Positions 48,374 through 61,100 of a DNA stretch of 64,000 nucleotides are shown here, in pieces. The notes under the pieces were generated by a model that saw only the letters and a program-made list of their open reading frames with translations, had not been told where the DNA came from and did not search any database. The first letter of the stretch is position 1; each line of letters opens with the position of its first letter. The position numbers were made by a program, and so were the translations under genes. The stretch comes from Theocolax elegans (lineage: Eukaryota; Arthropoda; Insecta; Hymenoptera; Cerocephalidae), in the NCBI GenBank assembly GCA_026168455.1, contig CM047428.1, positions 85,764,594-85,828,593 on the forward strand, given 5' to 3'.

Positions 48374-48928
48374 AGGTAAAGTACCCAAATGCGGGACAAA
48401 ATTTAAATGGGCCTCGGTTGAAACAGAGTTTTTAAAGCCATTACTGCAAAATACAGACGCATGTCCCGTCGAAACGCGAGTTCGGTATTAAATTTACTTA
48501 ATTATGCAGATAAAATGGCATTTATTAAGTTTTTTATTAAAAATATCTAAGTTCGAAAAATAGTGCACGGGGAGCTAAAGTTGGACAGCCATAAGCGAAG
48601 GTGGACCCTTTCGCGGGACAGAAAAATGCACGTAATGTTGGACAGATAAAAAGTTACGTGTCCAACATTAGCGTAATGAGAAGTGAAGGTGCAGGTAAAG
48701 ATGGACAGACCCTTGCTCGCCCGAGCCTAACCTCCAAAAATTTAAACATTAATTTTTCGGTATTTATAACTATATTGAGTGCACTTAATGTTTATTTCAA
48801 CTTATTTAAGTATGAATTATTAGTATCAACTGTTATTTCTATCACATTTCTTAATTTATGGAATAGCTACGTCTGTCCCAACATTAAGGTCCAGTTTTGA
48901 GTTTGTCCCACGATTGGGTACTTTACCT
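48374..48928. mobile_element. Non-autonomous DNA transposon, 555 bp
   Basis: Terminal inverted repeats begin AGGTAAAGTACCCAA at 48374-48388 and, inverted, at 48914-48928; similarity continues to GGGACAAA, about 27 bp in all. TATA flanks both sides (48370-48373 and 48929-48932), either a 4-bp TATA or a 2-bp TA target duplication. Inside is a 12-bp hairpin (48633-48644 with 48659-48670). The 99-codon frame at 48601-48900 has no transposase motif, so the element depends on another for movement. Superfamily cannot be fixed by eye. Confidence 0.8.
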
Positions 48929-49589
48929 TATATGCACGACGCGAAAGATATAAATTCAGCGTCAAACTTATTAATTTTCAACTTTTATATTTCCTTTCGA
49001 ATTATAAGGGATGTCAAGGTTAATCAAACATTCAAATTTCCGTCGTTACATTTTTGGTATTTTCAATCGTAAATTTTAATTTAAATGTATCTGTATATTT
49101 CCAACAAATAGGTAGAACATGCTCATTTTTCATGTTTCGATTTAGTTATGATCATTAGATAGTTTTTAAATACTCTAACCTATAAAATTACACAACATAA
49201 CTTTTTGAACAATTTAGTGAATCGTTCAATAGTTGAATGACCGATAGGACCTTCTTTTTATATCTCTTTGTTATATAATTGATAAACCAAAAAATTGTAA
49301 ACGCAGGAAATTTGAATGTTTCATCGACATGCCGCATTGTAATTGAATTTAAAAGTCACCTATAAATTTATCAAAAGCAAAGGAACTTCCAAATAAAAAT
49401 CGTTTTATTGCAGAAAAAGAAAATGAAATAATAATTAAAGAGTGACCGTGTAAAGTGGAGAAATAAGCGATAAGAATGATAAAGGTAAATTAGTGTAACT
49501 AGTACATTTTGAAGTGGTATGCTTCTTTGGTATATTCGTACCAAAATGAACGATCCGAGCGTAACCCTCACACATCGCTGAGGGAAAGA

Positions 49590-49624
<35 letters not shown>

Positions 49625-49692
49625 AGTTAGCTGCTTGAACGCGCCTCAAGGAATTCTCTAGCGAATTCATACGGAAAGCCACGAGGGAAAGC

Positions 49693-49697
<5 letters not shown>

Positions 49698-49757
<60 letters not shown>
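49698..49757 (+). repeat. (GA)n microsatellite, 60 bp
   Basis: A pure AG/GA tract of about 30 units; a shorter one lies 77 bp to its left (49592-49621). Confidence 0.95.
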
Positions 49758-49758
<1 letters not shown>

Positions 49759-50368
49759 AAATAGAGAGACTGTAAAGTCGACCAAGGGTGGGATATTACG
49801 TCGTATATGGATAAGATATGCGAGAAAAATAAGGTAATATTGAACTGAATTTCAAAAGATTATTTACTACGGATCGGTATTTCAATGTCCTCGTTAATGA
49901 AAGTATACTAGATAATCGCGATTGTCTATTACTTCTAGTCGAATAATCTGGTTCGCGCCTTCGATTGGAAGGATCCGCGAGGTTGATGATTATTTTTAAC
50001 AATCAACGACAACTTACATCGCTGTACTTGTTACAGAGAATAAGGTAAAAAAATATTGGCAAACCAAGAGAAAAATAGGTAAAGTTGGGAAAATATTGGA
50101 GAGAGGGAGAGAGAGAGGCAGTGAGGTGGTAGTCGGTTTATAACGAAGGACTAGTGGTAAGGGCGTACGAGGGAGGGAGGGAGGGAGGGAGGGAGAGAGA
50201 GGAACCTTAACGGAAGCACTTTCCGAGTTAGTTCATATTTATGGGCCGGTATAGACCAAGTCCCTCGACTGGTTGTACGTGCCGTTCCTTCCTTCCTTCC
50301 TTCTCCTCGGATCCTCATCGATTAAGCGCATTGCACCTGGTTAACGGTCTATGTACGCGCAACTGCGC

Positions 50369-50402
50369 CTCCACCTCCACCTCCACCTCCACCTCCACCT
50401 CC
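50369..50402 (+). repeat. (CTCCAC)n minisatellite
   Basis: Between five and six copies of the 6-bp unit CTCCAC. Confidence 0.95.
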
Positions 50403-50605
50403 GAAGAATCGGGTGGTAGGGTGACGAGGAACTAATAATTACGAGGACTTATTTATTATCCAATCGAAACTTTTCACTACTTGAAACATTCTCGACCTCT
50501 CGACGGCTCTCTGCGATACGCGACGTTTTAAAACTAACTTTGTCCTACCGAGGCGAGTGTGTTTAACGAACCAAGCAATTTGTTGGGTTATCAAACAGTC
50601 CGTTG

Positions 50606-50607
<2 letters not shown>

Positions 50608-50639
<32 letters not shown>
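50608..50639 (+). repeat. (TC)n microsatellite
   Basis: A pure TC tract of about 15 units. Confidence 0.95.
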
Positions 50640-50643
<4 letters not shown>

Positions 50644-53600
50644 TGACTCGATTCAGATCCACGGAGACGCTACTCTCTCTCTCTCCCTCTCTTTTCACTC
50701 GCATAGTTAACGTCGCCGTTAGGATCGTTCGTCTATACACGTATACCAGCTTATTTTTTTTCCTTTATTGTAAATATATCCTGAAAGGCTAGATGTTGGT
50801 TTTTATCTTTTAAATGGATCGTTCCGGTAAAAGGGTTACTCCGTCAAAGGGATGGATTCTTCCGCGTTGTATCTGTGTACGAAGAGGGAGGGGCGGGGTG
50901 GCGCGCGTACACACGCGCAACCATTGCTTTCAGGGCGAGTTACTCTGATTTTATGAAATACCCGAGTTAATGTTGATTAATGTCCTGAAAACCCGCCCGT
51001 TTTTCCCTTTGAATCACTCGACGATTTTCTCCGGTTGTGTATAAAATGTATTTTAAAATTGTTTTAATAAGCTTCTGCTTTGCGCGAGAATAAATGTTAA
51101 TCTGTTCCCATCAGTTTTACTTTGTACAGTTTACAATATTACCTTTCGCATTTCCTTTTTCTTTCCGTTACGCGTGTATTCTTTCCCACCCGAGGAAAAT
51201 AACATTCTTCTTTTTTTTAGTTTTATTAAATTAACGAATTTCCTAAAGAGTATAAGCTCTTGTGGGTTCTCTACTTTTTGAACTTGGATCCAAGTTGTAG
51301 CCCGGGCATTACGAAGGATTCGCGAACTCGGTCTAGCCGAAGGGACGACCATGGATGTAAACTTGAAGAATCGATGAATTGCGGCACCGAGCTCGAGATT
51401 CCTCCGAGTGTTCCTCCCTCGTGGTGTTTGTGACTGGCAAACCGAGGAATTGCTGACGATCACGAAAATTGAGCGTTTTCGCTACGTTTACCTTGAATAT
51501 TCGAGATAACTCCCCGCGATTCTTCTCATTCGTACATATTAATCATACTTTTTTTTTCTTTATTATTTTTACCGATAAAGATACAATACTAATTCATAAA
51601 AATTGTGTTGAAAAAATTTCTCTACGATTTATAAATGTTTTGGTGATTTCTGCTCCCTGGTGTCGTCATCATCGTTCGGTCGATTAATGGTAAATAATGG
51701 GAAGAAATTTAACCGAAAAATGGTATATGACAATATTTGTTATCTTTTAAGGGAAATATTAAAATGTATGAGCAGTTTTTATAAATATGAGGATGTCCAT
51801 AGCCAGTAACACGTAAAAAAATTAATGTTATCCTTTAGATATTATAATAGTATTAATGAATTCAAAATTATTTTGAGCAACTCGATGAAAAATTAGTAAA
51901 TTGAGAGTAAACCTTGAAAAAATCAAGACAAAAGTCAAGATTTTATCTTACAGATAGTATTATATTAACTAAATAAATTCCTAATGCTTTTATTTTTGAA
52001 GTAACTTTTAGTTATAATTTTATACATTTTGTATGAATTTGCAAAGATACTTGTGGGTATCTTCTTTTATAAATAGTACTAAAGATTATTATACAAGTAT
52101 CAAAGGGACGTCAAACTTTAAAAACTAACTGACTGAAAAGTATTATTTTATAATAAATTAGTGATTTATAATAAAAATATAGTCAAAACAATATTAATCC
52201 TAGTATATAACTACGCTACTGTAAAATATAGGAATATTCTACTTAATTATATTCAATTTTTTATTATTTATTAATTACTTGTAATAAATAATGCATTTAT
52301 TAATTTATTATAATTAATTATTTATTTAAATATTGCAACATCTTTTTCAGTGTATATGAATTAGTAATTATAAAATAAAGGTGAAAAATGGGTGAGTATA
52401 ACAAATGAAATTAAATGAGGAAAAGTGCGTGAATATATTAAACGCGTAATACTTTCATGCAGAAATGTGACATTATATTTTTCAAAATTCAGAAAAAGAT
52501 AAACACCACACTATTGGTATACAAAAATAATTCTCGAATATAAATAATAAATAATCGATAAGCAATTCGTAAAAACTAAATAAATTTTTAGTACAACACG
52601 ATCAAGATTAGTGTTAATACAGTCAGGATTATTTCAAAATATTTTAAAATTTCCGAAACTTATTAAAAAAGAAAGACTAAAATAAAGAATAATGTCTAAT
52701 AATTTAAAAGAGGAAAGACATCCGTGAAATAAAGTGTAAGTATATAGGAGAACCGAGAGTGAACGAGTAGTGGGTGCCAGCGTACAGTCAGACTCGTTAA
52801 CAATGGTATATAACAAGACTATAAAATGGTAATGTGATTTATCACGTTAATTATATCCAAAACTCGTAATATATTCGAGTAAAATGAGTGTTTAGCTGTA
52901 AATGCGTACTAACTGGTTTTCGAATATGCGCGACAGAGTATATACAAACAGAGCGAGTCGGCTCCCTCGTGAGCATTTTCTCAAACGAAGCGTGGCAAAG
53001 GTGAAATTTAATATCGGCTTCCGAGCGTGTATACTTTGAGAGCCAAAAGCTTAATTGCCTTTGCCTCCTCCTTTCGACGTACATTTACGTATCTCTTCTC
53101 AAGCCACGCCTCAAATTTTCTTATCTAAGATAAGGTCGTTGCGTGGATGCTAAATCTACAGAAACGAAGAAACGTAGTATCTTTTTCTCCGAAATATTTA
53201 CTTTTTTAACTTACGCGTTTTTTTAAATTTTCAGAAATTGCCGTAGTCTCAATAGCGTAGCGGCTATGGACACTGCGATTAATTTATGAAGCTTACGTAA
53301 AGTATCAGACTATCTGTAACAATTCGAAAAATCCTACTTCTATCTTCTAAACAATTCATTTTTTTATAAATCCTTGAAAAGCTCTAAATTGATTTTTAGA
53401 ACAATATTTCTAAAGTTTTGAAAATTTTTTAGATTTTATAATAGATACCTTTATGGTTTTTTAAAGTGATCGATATTAAATATAAAACAATGTAATATTA
53501 TGAAAATAAATAATTCGAACAGGTTTTAAACAGTAATTGTACAATATAGAAAAAGTAAAAGGTTTTGGAAGAGGTATCGAAAAGAACCTAGTATATCAGG

Positions 53601-53827
53601 CTAGTAATTATTTTAGGTATTTATTAATAAAAATTATGTAAAATTGCGATTAGAATATACATATATATACAGGTCTGTATAAGAATCCGAAACTAATGTA
53701 TTTATTTAGGAAATGGAAGAATTTGAAAAGCACTATTATTAAACAATTAGTGTGTATATTTCGAAAAAGTTGATGCTGTCTCGATACGATAAAGTGAAAT
53801 GTTCTCTGAAATAGTTGTTAAAAATGT

Positions 53828-56039
53828 GTGCCGAAGAGGAAAAGGGGTTGCACAAGGTGCGTATTTGTTGAAGCTAGCGCGTCTGGTTTGTCTAGGTGTT
53901 CCGTTGTAAGGGGCTGGCTACAGAGAGAAAGCCAGAGGGCGTGCGGTGTCAGGAGTTGTCGAAACGACGTCGCCTTGGCCACAGCAGTGTTTACCAAATT
54001 AACGGCTCCGAGATTGCCGGCAGCTTGTTTCCACTAAACCTCAACTCGCCACCCTCCTTCCCAGCTCCCCTCCCCACCCCTTCCCTTCACTTCCCCTCTC
54101 TCGTGGGAGTTTCTCGTGCGGTGCCCGATGGTCAAGGCGCACACCGCCCTGTGTCCTGCAACTCGATGTCCGTTTACCTCGTAATGCGAGACACTGCCTC
54201 CCGGACCCCTCCCCCTCCTCCATCCCTCTTGCCCTCTTGCCGCTGTTACGGACTCGTGTACAATGGTTCGCGCACGTGTCGACGCTAAATATCTTTTCTT
54301 TACGATCACCTTTATTATTCCGACCTCTAATTTACGCACCTAAAATTTCATTTGTTTCATCACTTCATAACGGAAAATCATTTTCTTTGACTTGGCTCAC
54401 AAACAGTTGTGTTACATTTAATATTACGTTATCCCTACTGCAAAATCGATCGACCTCAAGATTTTTAGGGTAGAATCATGAAAGTCGACCGATTTTTAGC
54501 TACAGAAAATTTTGATGGTTATTCAACGCACACGGCACCTATAAAAATTACATAAAAAAGACACAGGGCAATATAGTTATACATACGAATGATAGTTCGA
54601 AGGGAACGTAACCGATCAGTTGTAAATGTAACATTCGAGAACAACAAATAAATTATAAAACGAAAAGTAAAAGAAATTATTGGAAAAGGCATTGTTTAAC
54701 GTAACGTTAGAATCACCGAGGAAAATGTATATAATGGTACGTGAAACTCGATGATAGATAGACATTTGTTGAAGTTAACGGGAAACCTTTAACAAATAGA
54801 TCGGGTACATGTGCACCTGGATTGAGCTATTCAAACGGAACGAATGGTTTTGAGATGATGCATTCATTCAATCCAGGAAAGTATCGATTTTTTGGCTCGC
54901 TAACGAGGGACGCGGAGCGTGGATTTATGCAATTTTCGTTTTTGAATATCAAAGCTTGGATTTTCCTTTCGTGCCATTTGCAATCTTGTAAATCCGGCTT
55001 TGAGGCTAACAATAAACTTGAATAAAAGATCGTACGGTCTGCACTATTAATCGTTCCAAATCGTAATCCTATGACAAATTTCACTTAAATCAACTACGAT
55101 TGATTCACTCGTGACAATGTCAAATAAACGGCGCCCTCTTTCTCGTTTATCTATATATTTCGGGGTCCAAGAATTTATTAATCGGTTGACTCGTTATAAC
55201 AGCGAGCGAGTGTCGATTAATTGTACTAATCAACAACGTAAAATGACTTGGCTAATTAAATTTTGAGCGTAAGCGGATGTCGTGCGCCTAAACAACGGGG
55301 ATGTACCTTTAATGATCGAATAAACGCGTGGAAAATATTGAGCTGAGAAGGTGAGTTTGGAACATATTACTCAGAGAAAAATAAAATCAATATTTTTATC
55401 ATAGGAATCATTTTGCTGGTAAAGAAAATTATTAAATGAAAATTGATGGAAAAGGTTCAGGTGAACTGTCCAAGGGAAGTACAACGTTTGGTGTGTAGAT
55501 TAATTCCAAAAGAATCTTGGAATAATCTGAACCACAAGGAGAATTGTAACAAACCATTAGGAATACGCGTATGATAATAATGCGATCGATCGGGCATCAA
55601 AAGAGTGGTAAACATTCTGAAAGGCAGCAACAATGTCGACGGACCTATTTCAATTAAGTACAATAGAGAGAAGGGGTAGGAGAAAGGGAGAGGAAAGCAA
55701 GTTGGACGTTTGTGTAAAGGGCTAACAGTATCGAGCGAGAGAGGGTATCATAAGAGTAGGAGCCCAGTGGCTTTTGGATTAACGCAGAGGCTCCACTCCT
55801 AAACGGGATAACTGAGATTCCAAAATCCGCAGTCCAAGTGGAAGAGAGAGGGAGGGAAGGTGGGGGCAACCAATTCCTAGGTAACCTTGTTCGCTCTCGG
55901 TAACTAAGTAAGGACCTCACTGGCAATCCCGAGGTAACACGACGTGCCTCCGCTCTAAGCCTCCACCGAGAGGAAGTTAAACTCATCCCCGGATTCTCTT
56001 GCCGTATGCGCAACCACTCTCTCCCTCTCTCGTCTACTC

Positions 56040-56070
<31 letters not shown>

Positions 56071-57150
56071 CTCTGTCACCTCCTTTTTACTGTACACCCT
56101 TACAACCCCTAATCGATATCGATGCTTTCACTATTTATTTCATAACTAATAACTCTAATTTACCTATCGTTTAGTCGTTTAGTCCTTTTCAAAAGAGAGT
56201 ACACCGAACTTGTCGTTTTATTACGATTATTTTCGTTACCCCGTGAAATTGTACATCATTGCTTCGTAATAAAAACAACATTACTCGGAGAAAAATTGTT
56301 TGTTCGTTTATGACACTTTGTGTCTAAATGTCTAAAGTACTAACTTTCAATAAAATATTTTTCTCAACATAACGTGCTTATTAAGAATGTTCCGAAAAGT
56401 TAGAAATTTTAATAAACTGGCTTTGTAACAGATCGTTCAATATATTGTTACATCGATAAAAAAAAATAAATTTTTACCAAGTTCTATATTTATTTTTCTG
56501 GTTTCGTTTACTCATCGTACGATTGTGAAGGAAAACCACAACTGTACTGTAATGTATATTCCGTCAATTGCGGTCGAGTTGAAAAGTAAAATAACCACAC
56601 GATCGGAACTAAAAAAAAATTTGGTTATCTTGAACGACGTAATATATTTGTTTCAAAGCTTTTAACACGGAAAGAGCAAACAATCAACGTAATAGAACGT
56701 TATTAATATGTATAGACGAACAGCACTTAATAATCGGTATTTTCTGAAAAACAAATTGTTTTTTCTTCACCGCAGGGAAATTTCAAGGTTTAAATATAAT
56801 CACTGTCCATACGCACAGAAAGCAAACTTGAAATTTTATCTGGTTTTATACCGTATAGAATATTCACTACGTAATCGGAGAATTTATTGAATTAAAGTAT
56901 TATTAAAGAGCCTCGGTAAATACTTGAAATAACATTGTATTCCATTTAAACAACAAGAAAAAAAAATGTAAATAATTCGTTTTGCAATTTCCAAGATACT
57001 CAAAGTGAAATGAAAATAAAAATACGCGCGCACACGTACAGACGGAGAGCGAGAGAGAGGTACACCGCATAAATAAATAAATGATTGAATTTTATTTGGC
57101 ACGGTTGAACAGTGACAAATGAAAATACCATGATTGGTGTTTATCAATGC
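53828..57150. other. GC-richer patches without recognisable coding
   Basis: 53840-54280 and 55650-56060 are GC-rich compared with surroundings and contain frames of 101-147 codons, but these lack motifs, have low-complexity parts (a TC tract at 56040-56065) and occur on both strands at once. They may be untranslated exons or regulatory DNA. 56100-57150 is AT-rich with nothing recognisable. Confidence 0.45.
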
Positions 57151-57225
57151 AAACAATGATTGAACGAATGCACGAGCGGAACGTTAATCACGAACATTCA
57201 CGGGTGAAACCACGGAAAATGTCGG

Positions 57226-57237
57226 TTTCGCGCCAAT
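57226..57237 (+). promoter_or_regulatory. E2F-like site upstream of the nucleoredoxin-like gene
   Basis: TTTCGCGCCAAT matches the E2F consensus TTTSSCGC. It lies about 245 bp before the start codon at 57481. An AATCGATA word, close to the insect DRE site, follows at about 57327. Both are motif matches only. Confidence 0.3.
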
Positions 57238-57480
57238 TCTCGTTTAAGGATAAATTGCACGATTAAAAGTCAATCTCGCGACTCGACAAAAATCCATCTC
57301 TATTCCTCCCGCTCTAATACCGGAATAATCGATAATCAAAAATAAAATACGAAATGCGCGCACGACATTTGAATACGCGGCGTTTCTCGCTTTTTTTTCA
57401 TTCGCTACCTAACCTATACATGCGTACAGGAAAACAGGAAGCTCTAAATGTAAAAATGTAAAGAAGATTATATATTAAAA

Positions 57481-57746
57481 ATGGAAATGTTGCGAGGGAA
57501 CTTTTTGATAAACAGGAGAGAAGAGGCTGTCGTGTCAAACGAGATATTTCGCGATTCCGCGTATGTTGGTTTGTATTTTTCAGCCTCTTGGTCTCCTCCG
57601 TGTCGGATGTTTCTGCCACTCTTGAAAGCTCTTTACGAAGAGGCGCGCTCGCGGCAACTCAAATTCGAGATAATCTTTGTGCCCTCGGATTTGGATAATC
57701 ATCGGATGACACAATTTTTCGTTGAAAATCACGGATCTTGGTAACG

Positions 57747-57802
<56 letters not shown>

Positions 57803-58051
57803 TCGTTCTATCATATGTATTTTAATAAAGGAAAATCTAGATTTTCTTTATTCTAACTCAACAGGTTTGCTTTGCCAGTTGGTCCGTTAACCAAAATGTT
57901 GCGGAAAGAGTTGCACATATTTTCGATACCTCAGCTTGTCGTTATGAATAACAAAGGAAAGTTCATAACGAAATCTGGAAGGGAAGATATGGAAAATAAC
58001 GAAGATCCGTTGTCACTATGGTTTCCTAATTTGAAAAATCAAATCGATTAG
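57481..58051 (+). CDS. Nucleoredoxin-like protein 2 (two exons)
   Basis: Exons 57481-57740 and 57865-58051 join through a GT-AG intron to 148 residues. The protein is a single thioredoxin-fold domain like vertebrate NXNL2, which belongs to the family of the rod-derived cone viability factors and acts in thiol redox control in sensory cells. Features: a beta strand AYVGLYFSASW before the active site, SPPC at residues 38-41, a helix (LPLLKALYEEAR), strand FEIIFVPSD, HGSW at 84-87 near the exon junction, and the cis-Pro SIPQL (P109) followed by VVMNNKGKFIT. The usual WCPPC is WSPPC here, so the N-terminal nucleophilic Cys is Ser and ordinary disulphide exchange is unlikely. The start at 57481 (AAAATGG) matches the family N-terminus; a second ATG lies two codons later. 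Length fits the family. No signal peptide or membrane segment is seen, so it is probably cytosolic. Function in insects is inferred from family only. Confidence 0.9.
57741..57864 (+). other. Intron of the nucleoredoxin-like gene
   Basis: 124 nt, donor GTAACG, acceptor CAACAG, branch-like CTAAC close to the acceptor. A 49-bp TC tract (57750-57798) fills the first half. A near-perfect palindrome (57824-57852, one bulged G) covers the region just before the branch site. The donor reads TG-GTAA, so an unspliced mRNA meets TAA at once after Trp87. Confidence 0.85.
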
Positions 58052-58184
58052 GATGTATTGGGGTAATCAGTGAACAATTATATATAGTTACGTTAAACAA
58101 TTTATTACTCAATTTTACAAACAGAAATATGTATTCATCATTGTCAGCTCGAAAATTATAGGTAAATATTGAGTTAGGAATTGG

Positions 58185-58190
58185 AATAAA
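58185..58190 (+). terminator. Candidate polyadenylation signal
   Basis: AATAAA lies 134 bp after the stop codon of the nucleoredoxin-like gene, a normal distance for a short insect 3' UTR. Confidence 0.5.
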
Positions 58191-61100
58191 ATTCACAAAA
58201 AGAGCATAAGAAGAAATATATTTTTTTAATTAAAATAAAACAATTTCGTTGGTAATATGAACAGTATCGGTAACTGAAACAATCTATTAAAAATATTAAT
58301 TTTTAAAAATCTGGAAAAAGTGACGGGGTTAACCCAATTAATATCTTTCCAACTTTACCAACGTAAAAAATCGTATATAAAATATAGAATATTATGAAAT
58401 AGAGATATTAATTCATAAAAACTTTTGTGTTTGTTTTAGTTTTGTGGCTGTTTATAATCTATCCGCTAAAAGTCAATTTATGAATTTTTTGGAGAACTAT
58501 TATTTACCAAAATTTACAATTATTTATTTACAATATCGGGTTATGTTCGATCATTCAAAAGTTATTTCCAAATTTCCATTGAACGATGTTTCTCAAAAAG
58601 TATAATGAACATTTCTCTTTAAAATTTAGCACAAAGGTGAGTTATTAATAGAGGAAATGCGATGAACCCCTAGAATAGTTGTCTCATCGTACCCAATTAT
58701 GCACAATTTTTTAGGTTAAAGTAAAGTTTGGGATCCCGTTAATTAAAAGAAAATACACATAAATAAAAGAGAACGCAGTATAAAAACGCAAATGTTTCGT
58801 GATTAATGTTAATAGTTAACTTTCAAGAGATTCTCGTATTTCGGTTGGTCGTATTACACCCTCGCGCCTATCGAGACACCTTTGTATTAGGTGACGTAAG
58901 CTTCGGATACCCATGAAGCGCATTATATAAAGTGAATGCAAGCGCACCGTAGAGGGGAGGAGGAGGAGGTGGGTCAGTCTGGGAAGCCAATGGAGAATCG
59001 TTTGGATAATGAGGATTTAATGCTTTTGATGATGATAATGGGAAAACGCGCCCCCGCGATTCCCGTCTTTCACGATTAAGAGGGAAAGTGCTTTAAGGGA
59101 TGATTACACTTTTTGACGATAAATTATGGAAATATCCGAGTTTATCCCCGATCAATTTGTCATTTCAAAAATAACGATTTATCCACTACTTTTTCATTTA
59201 AATTTTCATTTCATTAACCTGCAACATATACATATATAGACATAGCTGTTGCGCACTTTTTGACTCCCGGGACATTTACGATTATCCTCGTTTTAATCTT
59301 TGATCGCGCTCTTTATTTTTTTACATTAATTTACGAAATTTTCGTCGACGCACGGACTGCAATAACTTTGTTTCGTGTAAATCGAAAGATCGATTGAAAA
59401 GCAATTTTATGTATCTTTTTTCTCGTTATTACCTTTACCTCGATTCGCGAGTTTTGTTTTTCGAAGGATTTAATTTTATTGAAGTTGCATTAACACTAGA
59501 TGCACCCCTGGGTATCGATATTTGTAAACGCTGAAAAGGTCAGGTGTAAGAAAGAGGATTCACGATTCGCAATATCATTCGGTACATATCCAGGCGTGAG
59601 TAAATCTTCATTTCGTCTCGAACGATATTAATCAGAGACAAAGTTGCATCGAAGCGAACGGATGGACTACTTTGACGGTAATTCTCACCACCCTCCTCGA
59701 GAGGATAAACCCGGGGGGTTGAAGAAAAACTGAGAGAGAGGGAGAGAGGGAGAAAAAGGGAGTACGGATTTGATACTCTTTGTTGCGTAGTGGAGGGGTA
59801 ACGAGACGAGGAGAAAGAAAGTCAATGGTTCCAAAGGAAAAGCATTTGACGATTATTTTATTTATATAGCCAAGGTAGACGCTAATGACGGTAAGCATCG
59901 GATGATAATAATAACAATGACAATCAAAGCGTTAAGAGGAAAAACTTTTTCTCGTACTCCCTTTCTCCCTTTCACCTTTCTGCTTGTCTTTTCTTCATTT
60001 TTTTTGTTCATTGCCCAGAATGCCTCGTTATCCGCACCCCCTCGCTTTTCAAGACGGAGCCGCGAGCTATACTCCGCTTCTCTGTATTTTCCTGGATTCG
60101 GTATCGTTGCACAAGTTGACTCCACCCCGTTCGGCTATTATTTCTCATCGTTCTATTCAACTCGGAGGCGTCGAGTCTCGAGATAGGCAAAACTAAGAAC
60201 GACCAACTCGATCCGAGGTGAGATAAATTATGGGAAATAATAAAGTTGAAAGTTTTCGAGTCTCGATGCCCTTGTCCAAGTGTCAATGTCAACTTATCAT
60301 CGGGGATCACGTGACTTTTACCATTTTATTATTTACTCACTTCCGTGCGATCGAACGTTCGACGTGTGGTTGGACGCGCTGTCGCGAGCGCACTCGCTTC
60401 TTACTTTTCGAAATTATAAATTTCCATCTGTCGGGTTTTGACGGAACGAGTTGAAAATTGAGTTAAGCATTCTCGTTCGACATTTGTCTTACCGACATTC
60501 GTCTTCTTCAATATTCAACGTGTTTTTCCTTTTTCAAGAAACGTAAAGGAATCGAGACTCGATGAAATATACCATAGCACATCTAATTACGAGCACGAAG
60601 ATTCTAAGTAGACAACGACGATTGCGCCATGTGTTAAAAATCTCTCAAAGGCAAAACGCGTCGAACGGTGAACGACTGAAGTATATATATGCATAGGTAT
60701 ATAAACTATAGTCGAAAGGCGGGCACGTCCATTTTTTCCTCTGCGCACTCGTTTCGCACCCGAGCGAGTAATCGTTGAATCCCAAATTATCCGGTTAACT
60801 CGGCATCTACATATCTATACATCTGGGACATTCGGTTAAGAGTCAATAGCTACGCCTCCCTCCCCCTGACCTCTTCGAGTCCCACCATCCCTTCCCGTTT
60901 AATCTGCTTGCATTGGCCGTGGGTGCTGTCTGTCGCGCTTCCCAACGATTACCGACGCGCGCGCGCGCGCTCACTCCTAGCTCAATTAAAGACGAATATC
61001 GACAGCCTCGTGTAACCTCGCGGCCGTGTACCTACGGTTTATGGGCTCGTTGCTTTCCCGATCATCGAGCTTTCTTGCGATTACCTCTAACCTCATTTTT

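Larger units (their letters stand above)
48933..53827. other. Non-coding stretch with AG and CT tracts
   Basis: AG tracts at 49592-49621 and 49698-49757, a GGGA tract at 50170-50195, CTCCAC repeats at 50369-50402 and a TC tract at 50608-50639. The stretch 51700-52700 is very AT-rich. No recognisable gene. Confidence 0.55.

Noticed and set aside
53253..53333. Second tRNA-like head with A-box TAGCGTAGCGG
   Set aside because: The A-box is perfect but the nearest B-box-like word is 68 bp away and poor, so a SINE call is not supported.
54034..54339. Overlapping frames of 101 and 130 codons on both strands
   Set aside because: Open frames on both strands in a GC-rich patch are expected; neither shows a domain or splice context.
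54817..54877. 10-bp inverted repeat CCTGGATTGA
   Set aside because: Arms of this length with a 41-bp loop are expected by chance in a window of this size.
55654..56097. 147-codon minus-strand frame
   Set aside because: Begins in a TC/GA tract giving an Arg-Glu run; no recognisable domain in the remainder.
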